Below, piece after piece: positions 46,053 to 56,995 of a stretch of DNA of 64,000 bases. Where the stretch lies: contig NC_042624.1 in the NCBI RefSeq assembly GCF_901001135.1, positions 9,555,532-9,619,531 of the forward strand, in the 5' to 3' direction. A program made the position numbers and the translations under genes. Position 1 is the first letter of the stretch, and each line of letters begins with the position of its first letter. The notes beneath the pieces are model-generated. The model was not told where the DNA came from and ran no database searches. It saw only the letters and a list, made by a program, of their open reading frames with translations. This DNA comes from Rhinatrema bivittatum. Taxonomy: Eukaryota; Chordata; Amphibia; Gymnophiona; Rhinatrematidae.

Positions 46053-47138
46053 ATGGCGACCCATCTTACAAAAAAGGACAAAGACTGAGAGTGGCCTAAA
46101 CTGGCTGACCCGATGCCAGGTGAGGAGGTGGGACTACCCGACCCAATGCCAAGTGGAACGCTGTCTGACATTAAAGCAGCTATCTAATCCACATTAAAAC
46201 CAGAACTTACTAACATTTCTAATAAACTCACTGAGCTGACCGTGGCATGTAATTAATTTAATTGTTATTGACTAAATTGTTCCAGCTACTCTTCTTCTTC
46301 TCCAAGTTCTAATTTCCCTTGTTTATTGTAACTTTCTTCTCTACATATCAACACCAGTTTTCGTTCAATGTTATCACGCCCCTGTTTCCTGTAAACCGAC
46401 ATGATATGATTTTATCATGAATGCCGGTATAAAAAAGCTTTAAATAAATAAATAATTACAGTGTTTGAACTGCACTTTACAGACCTGGAGCAAAGAGGTT
46501 CTGATCTCCAAGATAGCCACTGCGATTCGGAGACCGACCTTCAACAGCTGAAAGCTAAAATGGTGAAGCAGGAAAAAAGGCTCGAAGACCTGGAAAACAG
46601 GACCAGGTGCTCTAATTCTCGGCTGGTAGGACTGCCCGAGTCCCTGAATGAGAGAGACCTGGCCCCGATGCTGGAAACCTGGCTCACTCGGGAGTTAACC
46701 CTCACGCTGCAGTCTGGAACGCTCCATATTGAGAGGGTACATAGACTGGGGCCCAAAAAGGATAATCAGCTTAAGCCCAGGGTGGTTATAGCTAAGCTGC
46801 TCAATTTTGCCCACAAGGGAGAAATTATGCAGGCCCTGCAGATGGGGAAGGAGCTCCAGTACAAAAACTAGAAGGTCTTGATATTTCAAGATTTCTCAGC
46901 ACAGCTCTCTCAGCAGCGAAGGAAAATGGCTCCCTATTGTGCAAAACGTTATCCTCTGGGTAACAGAGTTTATTTGGTCTACCCTGCTCATATCAGGGTG
47001 ACAATGGAGCAAGGAGCCCTCTGGCTGGAGACCGAAGTGGAGGCACAGCATTTTCTTACCACCCAAGAAGCCAACGGCAAGAGAGAGGGATCATCAACTC
47101 AACTCCACCTGCCGCACCTCCTTGAGGAGTGCCGATAG
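46053..47138 (+). pseudogene. L1-like ORF1 (broken by stops and an L2 insertion)
   Basis: The start ATG is at about 46053 (MATHLTKKDK), and a stop follows within ten codons. After the inserted L2 copy (46245-46457) the frame runs on through a coiled coil (about 46460-46600, with KMVKQEKRLEDLENR) and an RNA-recognition region (SNSRLVGLPES). A TAG at about 46869 precedes the C-terminal domain (LSQQRRKMAPYCAKRY and LWLETEVEA). The frame ends at 47138. The family is the same kind of ORF1 as 34903-36159 but a different lineage. Confidence 0.85.
46245..46457 (+). mobile_element. L2-type LINE 3' end inserted in L1 ORF1
   Basis: The tail has TGTAAACCGACATGATATG, ATGCCGGTATAAAAAA and TAAA repeats. 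Flanks ACCGTG (46239-46244) and ACAGTG (46458-46463) look like a 6-bp target duplication with one change. Confidence 0.8.
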
Positions 47139-47162
47139 GTCTGGAAGCCTAGACTAATTTTA

Positions 47163-47430
47163 TGGCTACACCTTATACCACTTTGCCTTGTTCTTAGGAG
47201 CCTCAGTTGGCTGCTGACTGGCACAGTTCTCTAATTTTGTTCCTATAATAGTGCATACTGCTACTGTTCCTAGTTATGTTATGTTATATTATCCAGGTTG
47301 TTCACTCCCTTGTTCATTGTAAGACATATGTTGTCATTGTTTTCTACTTGTTATAATGTAAACCGGAGTGATAAGTAATTCTGTTACCTGAACTTCGGTA
47401 TAAAAAAAGTTATAAATAAATAAATAAATA
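47163..47430 (+). mobile_element. L2-type LINE 3' end inserted after L1 ORF1
   Basis: TGTAAACCGGAGTGATAAG, then 'gaacttcggtataaaaaaag', then TAAA repeats. The 7-mer AATTTTA is found on both sides (47156-47162 and 47431-47437). Confidence 0.8.
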
Positions 47431-47892
47431 AATTTTAGCCCAAGACAGCTTGAAGTTATGGTCCTTGGATGCTACTGTTTCTTCTTTCTCTTTGCAGGCC
47501 ATATCCAGAATTCTACGGTTGTGTGTGTGTTGTTCTGAAAGTTCACTTTAACCGGTTACCTGTTGCAGCAATGGGGTTCTTGGGGGGTAGGTGAGTGGAG
47601 GGGTCGGGGGGGGATGTCTGCATTATCCATCTCCTGTTAGCAGATAGCTAAGTGGGAATTCAGGTGGAGACTGAATATCAGGGGACGGACGGACCGGGGG
47701 GGGGGGGGGGGGTAGGAGGGATACTATGGTATTGGTTAAATTATTATTTTCAATTTGGATCATTCAGGTCGTTGGAACAGATTCCTAAGCCACGACTTGC
47801 ATTCGGCTGTTGGTGTAGAGGTCCTAGCTGGGATGGCCGCCATGCCATGCACATGGCTACACTAATTCTGATAAGGGTCTACTTCCATTTCC
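47431..47892. other. L1 interior between ORF1 and ORF2; G-rich run
   Basis: Spacer of the L1-like element. It holds a G tract at about 47695-47712. No separate gene was recognised. Confidence 0.5.
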
Positions 47893-48570
47893 ATGGTTCA
47901 AGGTAGATACCGAGTGATTACCTGGAACGTAAGTGGCATAAATTCTCCTATTAAATGAACAAAAATTCTTACGTCGCTTAAAAGACAGTCTGCAGATATA
48001 GCAATGCTACAGGAGACTCATCTGAATGATCAAGAGCATCTGAAATTATGTCAGCGATAGGTTGGTAATGTGTATTTTGCTTCTGCTACTACTCATTCGG
48101 CTGGGGTGGTGATTCTTATTAATAAGCGACTTCCCCTGCAGGTGACCAAGGAAATTGAGACCCTAAAGCGAAGAATCTTATTCTGGTCACTAAACATCAG
48201 GGGGTGATTACTGTGTACTGTAATGTCTATGCCCCCAATAGCCCAGAATTAGGCTTTTTCAGAACCATTTACACTCAATTTCTCCCCTATCTGACGCATA
48301 CAATAATTTTGGGAGGGGACTTGAATTCCCTGAGAGACCCATAGGTTAACAGTCGACCAGTCGGGCCTGTGCTCCCTTGGATAATGGGATTCTCTTTTTG
48401 GAGCGTATGCTCCACTTAACTGATGCCTGGCGCACCTTACATCCTATGGAACGGGAGTATACTCATATATCCAGGGTTCATGACTTTCAGTCTCAGCTTG
48501 ATTATATTTTAATCAGTACTCATCATTTTCCTAAGCTTCGAGAGACTGGTATAGACATGATCCACATTTA
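47893..48570 (+). pseudogene. L1-like ORF2, endonuclease remnant
   Basis: The ATG at 47893 starts a peptide with RVITWNVSGINSPIK, then a stop. AMLQETHLND (catalytic Glu region) follows, then VYCNVYAPN, ILGGDLNSL and SQLDYILIS. Several stops and frameshifts are present. The sequence changes at 48570 into a 3'-UTR-like segment, so the RT has been deleted. Confidence 0.85.
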
Positions 48571-48932
48571 GAAGAAAGTAGTAATAGGGATATTTGAACT
48601 TTCAATAAAGCTGAAAATTGCAAGATTATCTTCTAGACCAAATAAACAAAGACAAGCAGTAATTGAGCAAGGTAAGAGAAAAACAGACAGACTGGCATCA
48701 TCATCTGTATATATACTACTACAAAAAAGCCATTCTTTAAATCATGATAAGCTTTCCTATGTTATTTATATATGTGTGGAACTGAGGGTTTAAAATTGTG
48801 AAGTATGTAAACATTTAATGCAGAGGCCAGTTTATATCTTGAGGTGCAATTCTATGCAATTTTGTGATAACATTGTTTACATCTTTGTATCTCTATTTGT
48901 TGCTAATAAAAACTACTTAAACAAAAAAAAAA
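48571..48932 (+). repeat. L1 3' UTR and poly(A)
   Basis: The segment ends with AATAAAAACTACTTAAAC and an A run. Its first 195 bp occur inverted at 53137-53332 with high similarity, so it belongs to a repeated family. Confidence 0.75.
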
Positions 48933-50555
48933 AAATTGGCATTTGAGGAATGGCATCCATGGCTCGAGGGAGCACAACATCAAATCACGGTTTTCATCGA
49001 CCACAAAAATCTCGAATACTTGCGCCATGCGCAACATCTGAATCACAGGCAAGCCCACTGGTCTCTATTTTTTTAACTGGTTCGACTTCTTCTTGCGATA
49101 CTGGCCAGCTGATAAAAATACCTGAGCCGAAGCACTCTCCCATTCATTTTCCATGGAAGATGTTCCAGATACTCTGCGTCACATCATTGACCCTACGAGG
49201 GTGCTCCTCTCCACTACCAACACGGTTTCAGCTGGGAAGACAGTGGTTCCCCAACCACTCAGAAAGAAGATGATCAGATGGGCGCATGACTCTTTGCTCG
49301 CAGGCCATCCTGGACAAGCCAGAACACTTTCTACTCTGCAAAGGTTCTACTGGTGGCCAACCATGAAGAAAGATGTCCAGACTTACGTAGAGTCATGTCC
49401 TACATGTGCTCGGCAAAAACCGCCAGCAAGTCACCCTTGGGGGCTTCTCCAGCCACCTCACACCCAGTGAGCCGTGGACACATATAGCTATGGATTTCAT
49501 TGTTGACTTACCCCTATCCAGCGGCAACAATACCATCTGGGTCACCGTGGACCACTTTTCAAAGATGGCTCATTTTGTGGTGTTATCTGGTCTACCTTCA
49601 GCTCCAGAATTAGTGAAACTATTCATCCGCCATGTCTTTCGCCTCCATGGCCTACCAAGACACATCCTCTCTGATCATGGGGTCCAATTTACAGCAAAAT
49701 TCTGGAAGTCCCTATGCAAAAAATTTGACATCTCCCTGGATCTCACATCAGCCTATCATCCGCAGGCCAATGGACAGACAAGAGAGGATGAACTGTACTT
49801 TAAAACAGTTTCTCCGGGCATACATAAAATCTAGGCAGAGAGACTGGTCCGATTTACTCCCCTGGGCCGAGTTTGCTTTAAACTCCCACCAGTCAGCTTC
49901 AACTGGATCTTCGCCCTTCCAAATTGTCTACGGATGCCAACCTCTGCCTCCTCTTCCAGTGCCTCTGTCTGTGTCATCTCCCGCAGCACAGGGCTCGACG
50001 CAAGAACTGCACCAACTCTGGGAGCACACCAAACAACTCCTACAACAGGCTAGTCAAAAGGCTAAGATGTTCTATGATGCTCATCACTGGGCAGCTCCTC
50101 AGTTGCACCCCAGAAACAAAGTATAGCTCAGTATCTGCTTCATCCACCTAAAACTGCCTTCCGCTTGATTTGCATCCAGATACATCGGGCCTTTTGCAGT
50201 ACTTCGCCACTTGGGTCAAGTTACTTACAGCCTTCAGTTATCCTCTTCACTTAAAATCCACAATGCCTTCCACATCTGTCTCTTAAAGCTGCTCATCCTG
50301 TTGGAGTTCTCAAAGAAAACACCAGAATCCCAACCTCTAACAGCAGAAGAGGATATCACCTATCAGGTTGAGGACATCCTGGATGTAAGAAAATGTGGAA
50401 GGCACTGGAGTATCTCATCTCATGGGAAGGATTTGGTCCCGAGGAGAATAGTTGGGAGCCTCCAACCAATATTCTCGACAAAGGATTAATCAGACAGTTC
50501 CTCACTTCTCATCCTAGGAAACCTAAACCTTCAGGGAGGGGGCCCTAAGAAGAGG
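48933..50555 (+). pseudogene. Ty3/Gypsy pol, part B: RNase H end, integrase, chromodomain (broken)
   Basis: Continues the pol frame of part A after the L1. RNase H ends with FIDHKNLEYLRHAQ near 48995. The integrase zinc-binding region (about 49285-49440) has HDSLLAGHPG and CPTCARQK. The catalytic core (about 49490-49790) has MDFIVDLP, VTVDHFSKMAHF and LSDHGVQF. A frameshift falls at about 49780, at the catalytic-Glu motif. The C-terminal region has a chromodomain-like stretch (about 50360-50490, QVEDILD), also frameshifted. Integrase inserts the DNA copy; chromodomains steer it to chromatin. Confidence 0.92.
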
Positions 50556-50560
50556 GGTAC
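50533..50560 (+). promoter_or_regulatory. Polypurine tract of the Gypsy element
   Basis: A purine-rich stretch (GGGAGGGGG and AAGAAGAGGGG) directly upstream of the LTR start, where plus-strand DNA synthesis is primed in LTR elements. Confidence 0.65.
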
Positions 50561-51629
50561 TGTTACACCCGTCGGTCGCAGATAGCTGCGACCACTAATG
50601 CTCACCTCTTTGTTTGCTGCCTTGTCATCATTGGGGAGAATGGCAGCCTCCGCCATCCACCGCCGACCTGCCTGGCATTCCCGGGACTGTGTGGGCACTG
50701 CTGACTGCCATCTTGCCTCTGGGATCACCTAGGCGTGTGCGCGCATGGTCTAGTCTTGTATACGTCATGGTGGGAACCTCGGGGGCGTCCCTCTGGATGA
50801 TGTCATCTCTCCGCTGTACTTAAGCTGGAGAGATGAAGTCATCGAGTTAGCAAGGAGTTTCCTCATTGCTGAATCAGCTTCATCCCTTTGGACTTCCTGT
50901 TCCAGTGACTACACTTTGGTGTGAGACACTTTGGGTACCCGCTCCTCGGAGGACCTTTGCCTTGGACTGCTGTCTGTTCCCGTTCCCCGGGACCCCTCTT
51001 GAAACTACCTCTTGTGAGTACCTTCACTCTAAGGATTTCTACTGTATCAAGCCTCATTGTGGGATCCTCTCCAGTGTACCCCATGCCTTGGGCCACTACC
51101 GTGTCGTCTCTACAAAGGAACTACTCAGGTATACTCTGCACTGCAGGTCATTACCGCACTGTTGCTACAGGACCCTCACCCTGTACCCCTGAGCTATATC
51201 TCAGACCACCTCCATACCATCTCTGTGTGAGGAATCCCTCGGTGTACCCTACGCTGCAGGCCACTACCGCATCACCACTACAGAGAGACGTCTTCAGCGT
51301 ACCCCACTCTGTGGGCCACTACCGGATCTACATGTCTGAGGTATCATCACCACTACCTAGTGACTTCCTGGCGTACCCCACTCTGTGAGCCACTACTGGA
51401 TCTACACCTCTGAGGTATTCCCTCTGGATATACCCCTCTGCTCAGAACTTTACTTTTACTGCACCTCCCACTCCATGGGCTGTGCCTTTCTTCCTTCCTA
51501 ATAAAAACTCTGTTCCACAGCTGTGTCTGTCAACTGCTGAGACCACACCTCCCAACAGTGAGGCTCACAGGGCTCCTCCCTGTGGGTGGTACCACCTCTC
51601 ACCTCAGCTCAGGGGTTCACACACCTACA
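50561..51629 (+). mobile_element. 3' LTR of the Gypsy element
   Basis: Starts TGTTACACCC right after the polypurine tract. The end is placed near CACACACCTACA (51629) because unrelated CR1-like sequence starts at about 51640; it may be a few bases off. It contains tandem units of about 70-80 bp (GTACCCCACTCTGTGGGCCA and variants) at about 51060-51420 and a CCTAATAAAAACTC poly(A)-signal-like site near 51498. The 5' LTR is absent, so no age can be estimated from LTR pairs. Confidence 0.8.
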
Positions 51630-51639
51630 AGTCATAGCA

Positions 51640-52530
51640 GCCTTGAATCGAGTAACCCACCAGATATTAGATAGTTCACTAACCTTTCCTTCAGCAGAGT
51701 CTCCATTAATTTTCCTACCATCGAGGTGAGGCTAGCTGGCCTGTATTTCCAGCCTTCTGTCTGCTCTCACTCTTGTGAAGCAGGACTATCACTGCTCTTC
51801 TCCAATCATTCGGCACCACTGCTGTTTCCAGGGATCTATTGAACAGGTTCTTCAGTGGGCCCGCCAGCACATCTCTGAACTCTCTCAGTATCCTGGGATG
51901 AACCTTATCCGGCCCCTTGGCCTTGTCCACTTTCAGTTTTCCTAGCTCTTCTCATACTTTACTCCACCCCATCCATGGTCTTGTCAATTAGTGACAGTCC
52001 TTCTCCAGGGTCTTATTTAATGAACATTGAACTGAAGTATTTGTTTAATATTTCTGTCATTTCTTCATCTCTCTTCACACATTGATCTTTGCTACCTTTC
52101 AATTTCACTTTCCTATTTCAGACCTTTCTCTGATATATCACCTCGCTTTGCCTCTTTGGCAATCCTTTCTTCTGCCTCACTTTTTGCTTTCTCTATTTCT
52201 TTCTTCTCTTCCTTCAGTTTCACAAGATATTCTTCCCTGTGTTCCTCTTTTTGGGAACCTTTATACGTCTTGAACGCTGTTCTATTTGCTTTTATCTTTT
52301 CAGCCACCTCCTTTGAGAACCCGATTGGTTTCTTATTCCTCTTACTCTTGTTTACTTTTCTAACATTACAAAGTTAACAAATTTCAATAACTCTTTTTAA
52401 CTTGGCCCAATGTTGTTCCTCCTGTCCCATTTTTCAGTCTTCTAGTTCTTCCTCCAGGTATGTCGCCATTTTGACAAAGTCCATATTTTTGAAATTCAAA
52501 GCTCTGTGTGACCTCTCTGTATCCTGTGTG
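51640..52530 (-). pseudogene. CR1-like LINE ORF2 fragment (linker and RT start)
   Basis: On the minus strand, about 52307-52113 is a lysine/glutamate-rich linker (KTYKGSQKEEHREEYL and KKEIEKAKSEAEE). About 51960-51700 is the RT start (KGPDKVHPRILREFRD, PNDWRRAVIVLLHKS). Stops intervene. Its style matches the CR1-like RT fragment at 17545-17870, which covers the following part of the same protein. Confidence 0.8.
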
Positions 52531-53136
52531 AGAAGAATCTGTTTGAAATGAGTGGAAAATTGATTACTTGAACTCAATAAAATTTGCAATGCATTAGAGT
52601 ATCAGTAGATACTACCATGCTTCCTTTTAATTATATGAACAGATTTGCCTTTTACATATCTCATGCTTGTGCAGACTCTGAATAACTAATCTTTCATTAT
52701 CGATCAAGCATGCAGAATGTTATTTGTTAAGTGCATAATTTCTTTTTGATAAGCAGCTTCATTGCAAAATGCTTTTAGTTGAAGTAAATGCAGCAGGCTT
52801 CATATTACTCCCTTTCTGCCTGAGAGCTGTCACCTTGGAAAAGTGTGACACATCACAGCTCCCATGCTTCAGCAGAAGACTCAGTTATTAATTCTGAAAA
52901 CCTTGAAAGCCTTCCCACTCCAAACACAGAAAACATGAAGTCTTATGCCAAAGATTACATAGCATTGCCCTTTTCAACTTTTAAACTAAACAGAGAGTGC
53001 ACATTTTAAGAATTATATTCAACAACTACCACATTATTTCCTTTGCACAACCATACATAACAAATATTTAAGTATAGGAGAAGGGAAGAGATTAGATTGA
53101 TCTTTAGCTCCTGATAAGATTCTTGGTATATAAATA
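52531..53136. other. No gene recognised
   Basis: AT-rich sequence without recognisable domains. Confidence 0.4.
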
Positions 53137-53332
53137 ACATAAGAAAGCTTATCAGGATTTAAAGAATGGCTTTTTTGTAGTAGTATATATACAGATGATG
53201 ATGCCAGTCTGTCTGTTTTACTCTTACCTTGCTCAATTACTGCTTGTCTTTGTTTATTTGGGCTGGAAGATAATCTTGCAATTTTCAGCTTTATTGAGAG
53301 TTCAAATATCCCTATTACTACTTTCTTCTAAA
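53137..53332 (-). repeat. Second copy of the L1 3' segment
   Basis: The complement of 48568-48762 with few differences, for example around 'tgtctgttttactcttacc'. It has no poly(A) here, so it is a fragment. Confidence 0.8.
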
Positions 53333-53790
53333 TGGATTCTTCTCACATTTCCAGCCTACATTAATAATTTCTAACACAGTTATCAGTCAGTAGTCCATTA
53401 AGTTTTATCATGGGAAAACTTGGATGGTTAGAATAATGCCTGAGAACTATGACACCGAAGTTGCAATCTTGCTTCTTTTATGGATACTCACTGAGACTTT
53501 AAGCAAATAACTTTGCTGTGCTTCTACTAAGATGCATTGTAATATGTTGTTTATCATGATTAATATGCAGATTTTTATACTTATGTTAACAGCAAAGTGA
53601 ACAGTGGATCCACTAAATGATGAGATGCACACTGTGCATGTACACTGTGTAATGCATGCATATAAATGTGTTGACAGCATCATGCCCATGCATTAACACA
53701 GAGGCACTTTACTTAACAAATGTATGTGTTAAACTAGACAGACCATGCTCACGACTGCTCCTCTTTGTATGTAAGGTGAACTTGGAAGTA
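53333..53790. other. No gene recognised
   Basis: AT-rich; nothing found. Confidence 0.4.
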
Positions 53791-53796
53791 AACAGA

Positions 53797-54329
53797 GGGG
53801 GGTGTACATTTGTGCGTGCAACCCGGTGCGCACAAATGTACGCCCGATTTTATAACATGTGTGCGCATCGGCACACATGTTATAAAATCCAGGGTCGGCG
53901 TACTCACAATTGTGCACCTTGAGCATGCTGAGCCCTATCTGAGCCTCGCTACCTTCTCCTGTTCCCTCCCAAGCTGCTCCGAAATCGGAGCGGCCTCGGA
54001 AGGAACTTCCTTACCCTTCCACCCCACCTTCCCTTCCCTTCCCCTACCTCCCCTGCCCTTTCCCCCCTACCTTTGTAGCGTTATTTATTTATTTTTTTAA
54101 ACTTACTTCAGCCGCCTGCTGGCACGCGATACCCGGCTCAGCGGCCATGCAGAGACCTCTGGCTACACTCCCGCCCCGTCCCTTTTTTCAAGACCCTGGA
54201 CTTACACGCATCCTGGGGCTTTGTGTGCGCTGCCGGGCCTTTTGAAAATAGGCCCTGTGCACCCCCCCCCCCCCCAACGTGCGTAAATCCTCCTGGATTT
54301 ACGTGCATAGGTCTTTGAAAATCTGCCCC
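53797..54329 (-). mobile_element. GC-rich inverted-repeat element, copy B
   Basis: Runs from GGGGGG at 53797 to ATCTGCCCC at 54329, flanked by AGA on both sides (53794-53796 and 54330-54332). Relative to copy A (58767-59413) it is inverted. Shared parts are two hairpins (53804-53841 and 53846-53889), a CTCCGAAATCGGAGCGGCCT palindrome near 53975, and an end with 'gcgtaaatcctcctggatttacg'. No coding gene. Class uncertain; the 3-bp duplication would fit a PIF/Harbinger-type or unclassified DNA transposon. Confidence 0.75.
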
Positions 54330-54704
54330 AGAGGTTGGTTTTTGTGGAAAGGAGTAGGGATGTGAATCGTGTGCCCAATCGTCTTAACGATCAAAATCGT
54401 CTGGCAGGAGAAGAAAATCATGTTTGGCACGATTTTTTAGTTAAAAAATCGGTTTTTCCGATTAGTGCGCACTAACAGGAGTTAGTGCGCACTAACCATT
54501 GTTAGTGCGCACTAACAATTTGATACAATTTGACACTTTTCAGGTCAGTTAAGGTCAGTTTAGGAATGAATATGTATTCCTATTGGCTGCCCTCTTATTT
54601 ATTCATGTTACCAAGGTTCCCACTGACAATATATGGGGGATGGGAAATGGAAACGGTAGCTTCACAAAAAAAGTAATGTGATCAGTCAATGCGATTAGAA
54701 CTTG

Positions 54705-56046
54705 TGCCCTAGCCCTGATACCGGGAGTGTTGTGATCTTCCTGCACACAGTGCCCTATCCCAGATACCAGGGATTTTGTGATCTTCCTGCATGCAGTGCC
54801 CTATCCCTAATACCAGGAGTGTTGTGATCTTCCTGCACACAGTGCCCTATCTCTGATACTGGGAGTGTTGTGATCTTCCTGCACACAGTGCCCTATCCCT
54901 GATACCGGGAGTGTTGTGATCTTCCTGCACTCAGTGCCCTAACCCTGATACCGGGAGTGTTGTGATCTTCCTGCACACAGTGCCCTATCCCTGATACAGG
55001 GAGTGTTGTGATCTTCCTGCATGCAGTGCCCTATCCCTAATACCAGGAGTGTTGTGATCTACCTGCACACAGTGCCCTATCCCTGATACCGGGAGTGTTG
55101 TGATCTTCCTGCACACAGTGCCCTATCCCTGATACCGGGAGTGTTGTGATCTTCCTGCACTCAGTGCCCTAACCCTGATACCGGGAGTGTTGTGATCTTC
55201 CTGCACACAGTGCCCTATCCCTGATACAGGGAGTGTTGTGATCTTCCTGCACACAGTGCCCTATCCCTGATACAGGGAGTGTTGTGATCTTCCTGCACAC
55301 AGTGCCCTATCCCTGATACCAGGAGTGTTGTGATCTTCCTGCACTCAGTGCCCTAACCCTGATACCGGGAGTGTTGTGATCTTCCTGCACACAGTGCCCT
55401 ATCCCTGATACAGGGAGTGTTGTGATCTTCCTGCATGCAGTGCCCTATCCCTAATACCAGGAGTGTTGTGATCTACCTGCACACAGTGCCCTATCCCTGA
55501 TACCGGGAGTGTTGTGATCTTCCTGCACACAGTGCCCTATCCCTGATACCGGGAGTGTTGTGATCTTCCTGCACTCAGTGCCCTAACCCTGATACCGGGA
55601 GTGTTGTGATCTTCCTGCACACAGTGCCCTATCCCTGATACAGGGAGTGTTGTGATCTTCCTGCACACAGTGCCCTATCCCTGATACAGGGAGTGTTGTG
55701 ATCTTCCTGCACACAGTGCCCTATCCCTGATACCAGGAGTGTTGTGATCTTCCTGCATGCAGTGCCCTATCCCTGATACCGAGAGTGCTGTGATCTTCCT
55801 GCACTCTGTGCCCTAACCCTGATACCGGGAGTGTTGTGATCTTCCTGCATGCAGTGCCCTAACCCTGATACCGGGAGTGTTGTGATCTTCCTGCACACAG
55901 TGCCCTAACCCTGATACCGGGAGTGTTGTGATCTTCCTACACGCAGTGCCCTAACCCTGATACCGGGAGTGTTGTGATCTTCCTGCACGCAGTGCCCTAA
56001 CCCTGATACCGGGAGTGTTGTGATCTTCCTGCATGCAGTGCCGTAT
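54705..56046 (+). repeat. 46-bp minisatellite, about 29 forward copies, with a 414-bp higher-order repeat
   Basis: Unit: GGGAGTGTTGTGATCTTCCT, GCACACAGTGCCCTATCCCT, GATACC. Variants (CACTCAG, CATGCAG, GATCTACC) recur at fixed spacing: CACTCAGTGCCCTAAC occurs near 54928, 55158, 55342 and 55572, and GATCTACC near 55057 and 55471. Both give a 414-bp period, nine units. Confidence 0.92.
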
Positions 56047-56049
56047 CCC

Positions 56050-56605
56050 TGCTCAGAGCAGGAAGATCACAAAACCCCCGGTATCAGGGATAGGGCACTG
56101 CGTGCAGGAAGATCACAACACCCCTGGTATCAGGGATAGGGCACTGCGTGCAGGAAGATCACAACACTCCCGGTATCAGGGTTAGGGCACTGGGTGCAGG
56201 AAGATCACAACACCCCCGGTATCAGGGTTAGGGCACTGCGTGCAGGAAGATCACAACACTCCCGGTATCAGGGTTAGGGCACTGCGTGCAGGAAGATCAC
56301 AACACTCCCGGTATCAGGGTTAGGGCACTGAGTGCAGGAAGATCACAACACTGCCGGTATCAGGGTTAGGGCACTGTGTGCAGGAAGATCACAACACTCC
56401 CAGTATCAGGGATATGGCACTGAGTGCAGGAAGATCACAACACTCCCGGTATCAGGGATAGGGCACTGTGTGCAGGAATATCACAGCACTCTCGGTATCA
56501 GGGATAGGGCACTGCGTGCAGGAAGATCACAACACTCCCAGTATCAGGGATACGGCACTGCGTGCAGGAAGATCACAACACTCCCGGTATCAGGGATAGG
56601 GCACA
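56050..56605 (-). repeat. 46-bp minisatellite, about 12 inverted copies
   Basis: Same unit in the opposite orientation, starting right after CTGCTCAGAGCAGG, a short palindrome at the switch point (about 56049-56063). Confidence 0.92.
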
Positions 56606-56995
56606 AGTTCTAGTCACATTGACTGATCACATTACTTTTTTTGTCAAGCTACCAACCGTTTCCATTTCCCATCCCCCCAACCATCACCTCAGTGGGAACA
56701 TTGGTAACATCAATAAATAAGAGGGCAGCCAGCCAATAAGAATACATATTCATTCCTAAACTGACCTTAACTGACCTGAAAAGTGTCAATTTATATCATT
56801 TTCTGTTAGTGCACACTAACAATGGTTAGTGTGCACTAACTCCTGGTTAGTGCACACTAACCCGATTAACGATTTTTTAATGATAAATAGTTAGAATTCC
56901 TATTGTATCGTGTTCTTTAACGATTTAAGATGATTTTAAAATTATCGGAGGATAATTTTAATCATTGAAAAACGATTCACATCCCTAGAAAGGAG

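Larger units (their letters stand above)
45414..48932 (+). mobile_element. L1-like LINE inserted into the Gypsy pol
   Basis: Bounded by the 17-bp direct repeat AAATTGGCATTTGAGGA (45397-45413 and 48933-48949), with a run of A's before the right copy. That is the signature of L1 target-primed insertion. The order is a 5' UTR (45414-46052, with repeated AAGATGGCGGCC-type text), ORF1, an endonuclease piece, then a 3' region ending in poly(A). Most of ORF2, including all RT, is missing. Two L2-type copies were inserted later. Confidence 0.92.
54355..56987. mobile_element. Satellite-bearing non-autonomous hAT-like element, second copy (2.6 kb)
   Basis: Ends TAGGGATGTGAATCG and CGATTCACATCCCTA are flanked by a perfect 8-bp duplication GAAAGGAG (54347-54354 and 56988-56995). 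Three subterminal palindromes GTTAGTGCGCACTAAC lie at each end (54461-54515; about 56805-56863, partly mutated to GCACAC or GTGCAC). The inner arms match the 18407-23730 element. Between the arms is only the 46-bp minisatellite; the 143-bp satellite is absent. No transposase. Confidence 0.93.

Noticed and set aside
52527..53347. Transposon bounded by the inverted 12-mer GTGAGAAGAATC / GATTCTTCTCAC
   Set aside because: The match is short, has no flanking duplication and the interior shows no matching subterminal sequence; chance is likely.
54705..56605. CRISPR-like array
   Set aside because: The 46-bp units are contiguous tandem copies with no unique spacers, inside a eukaryotic transposon.
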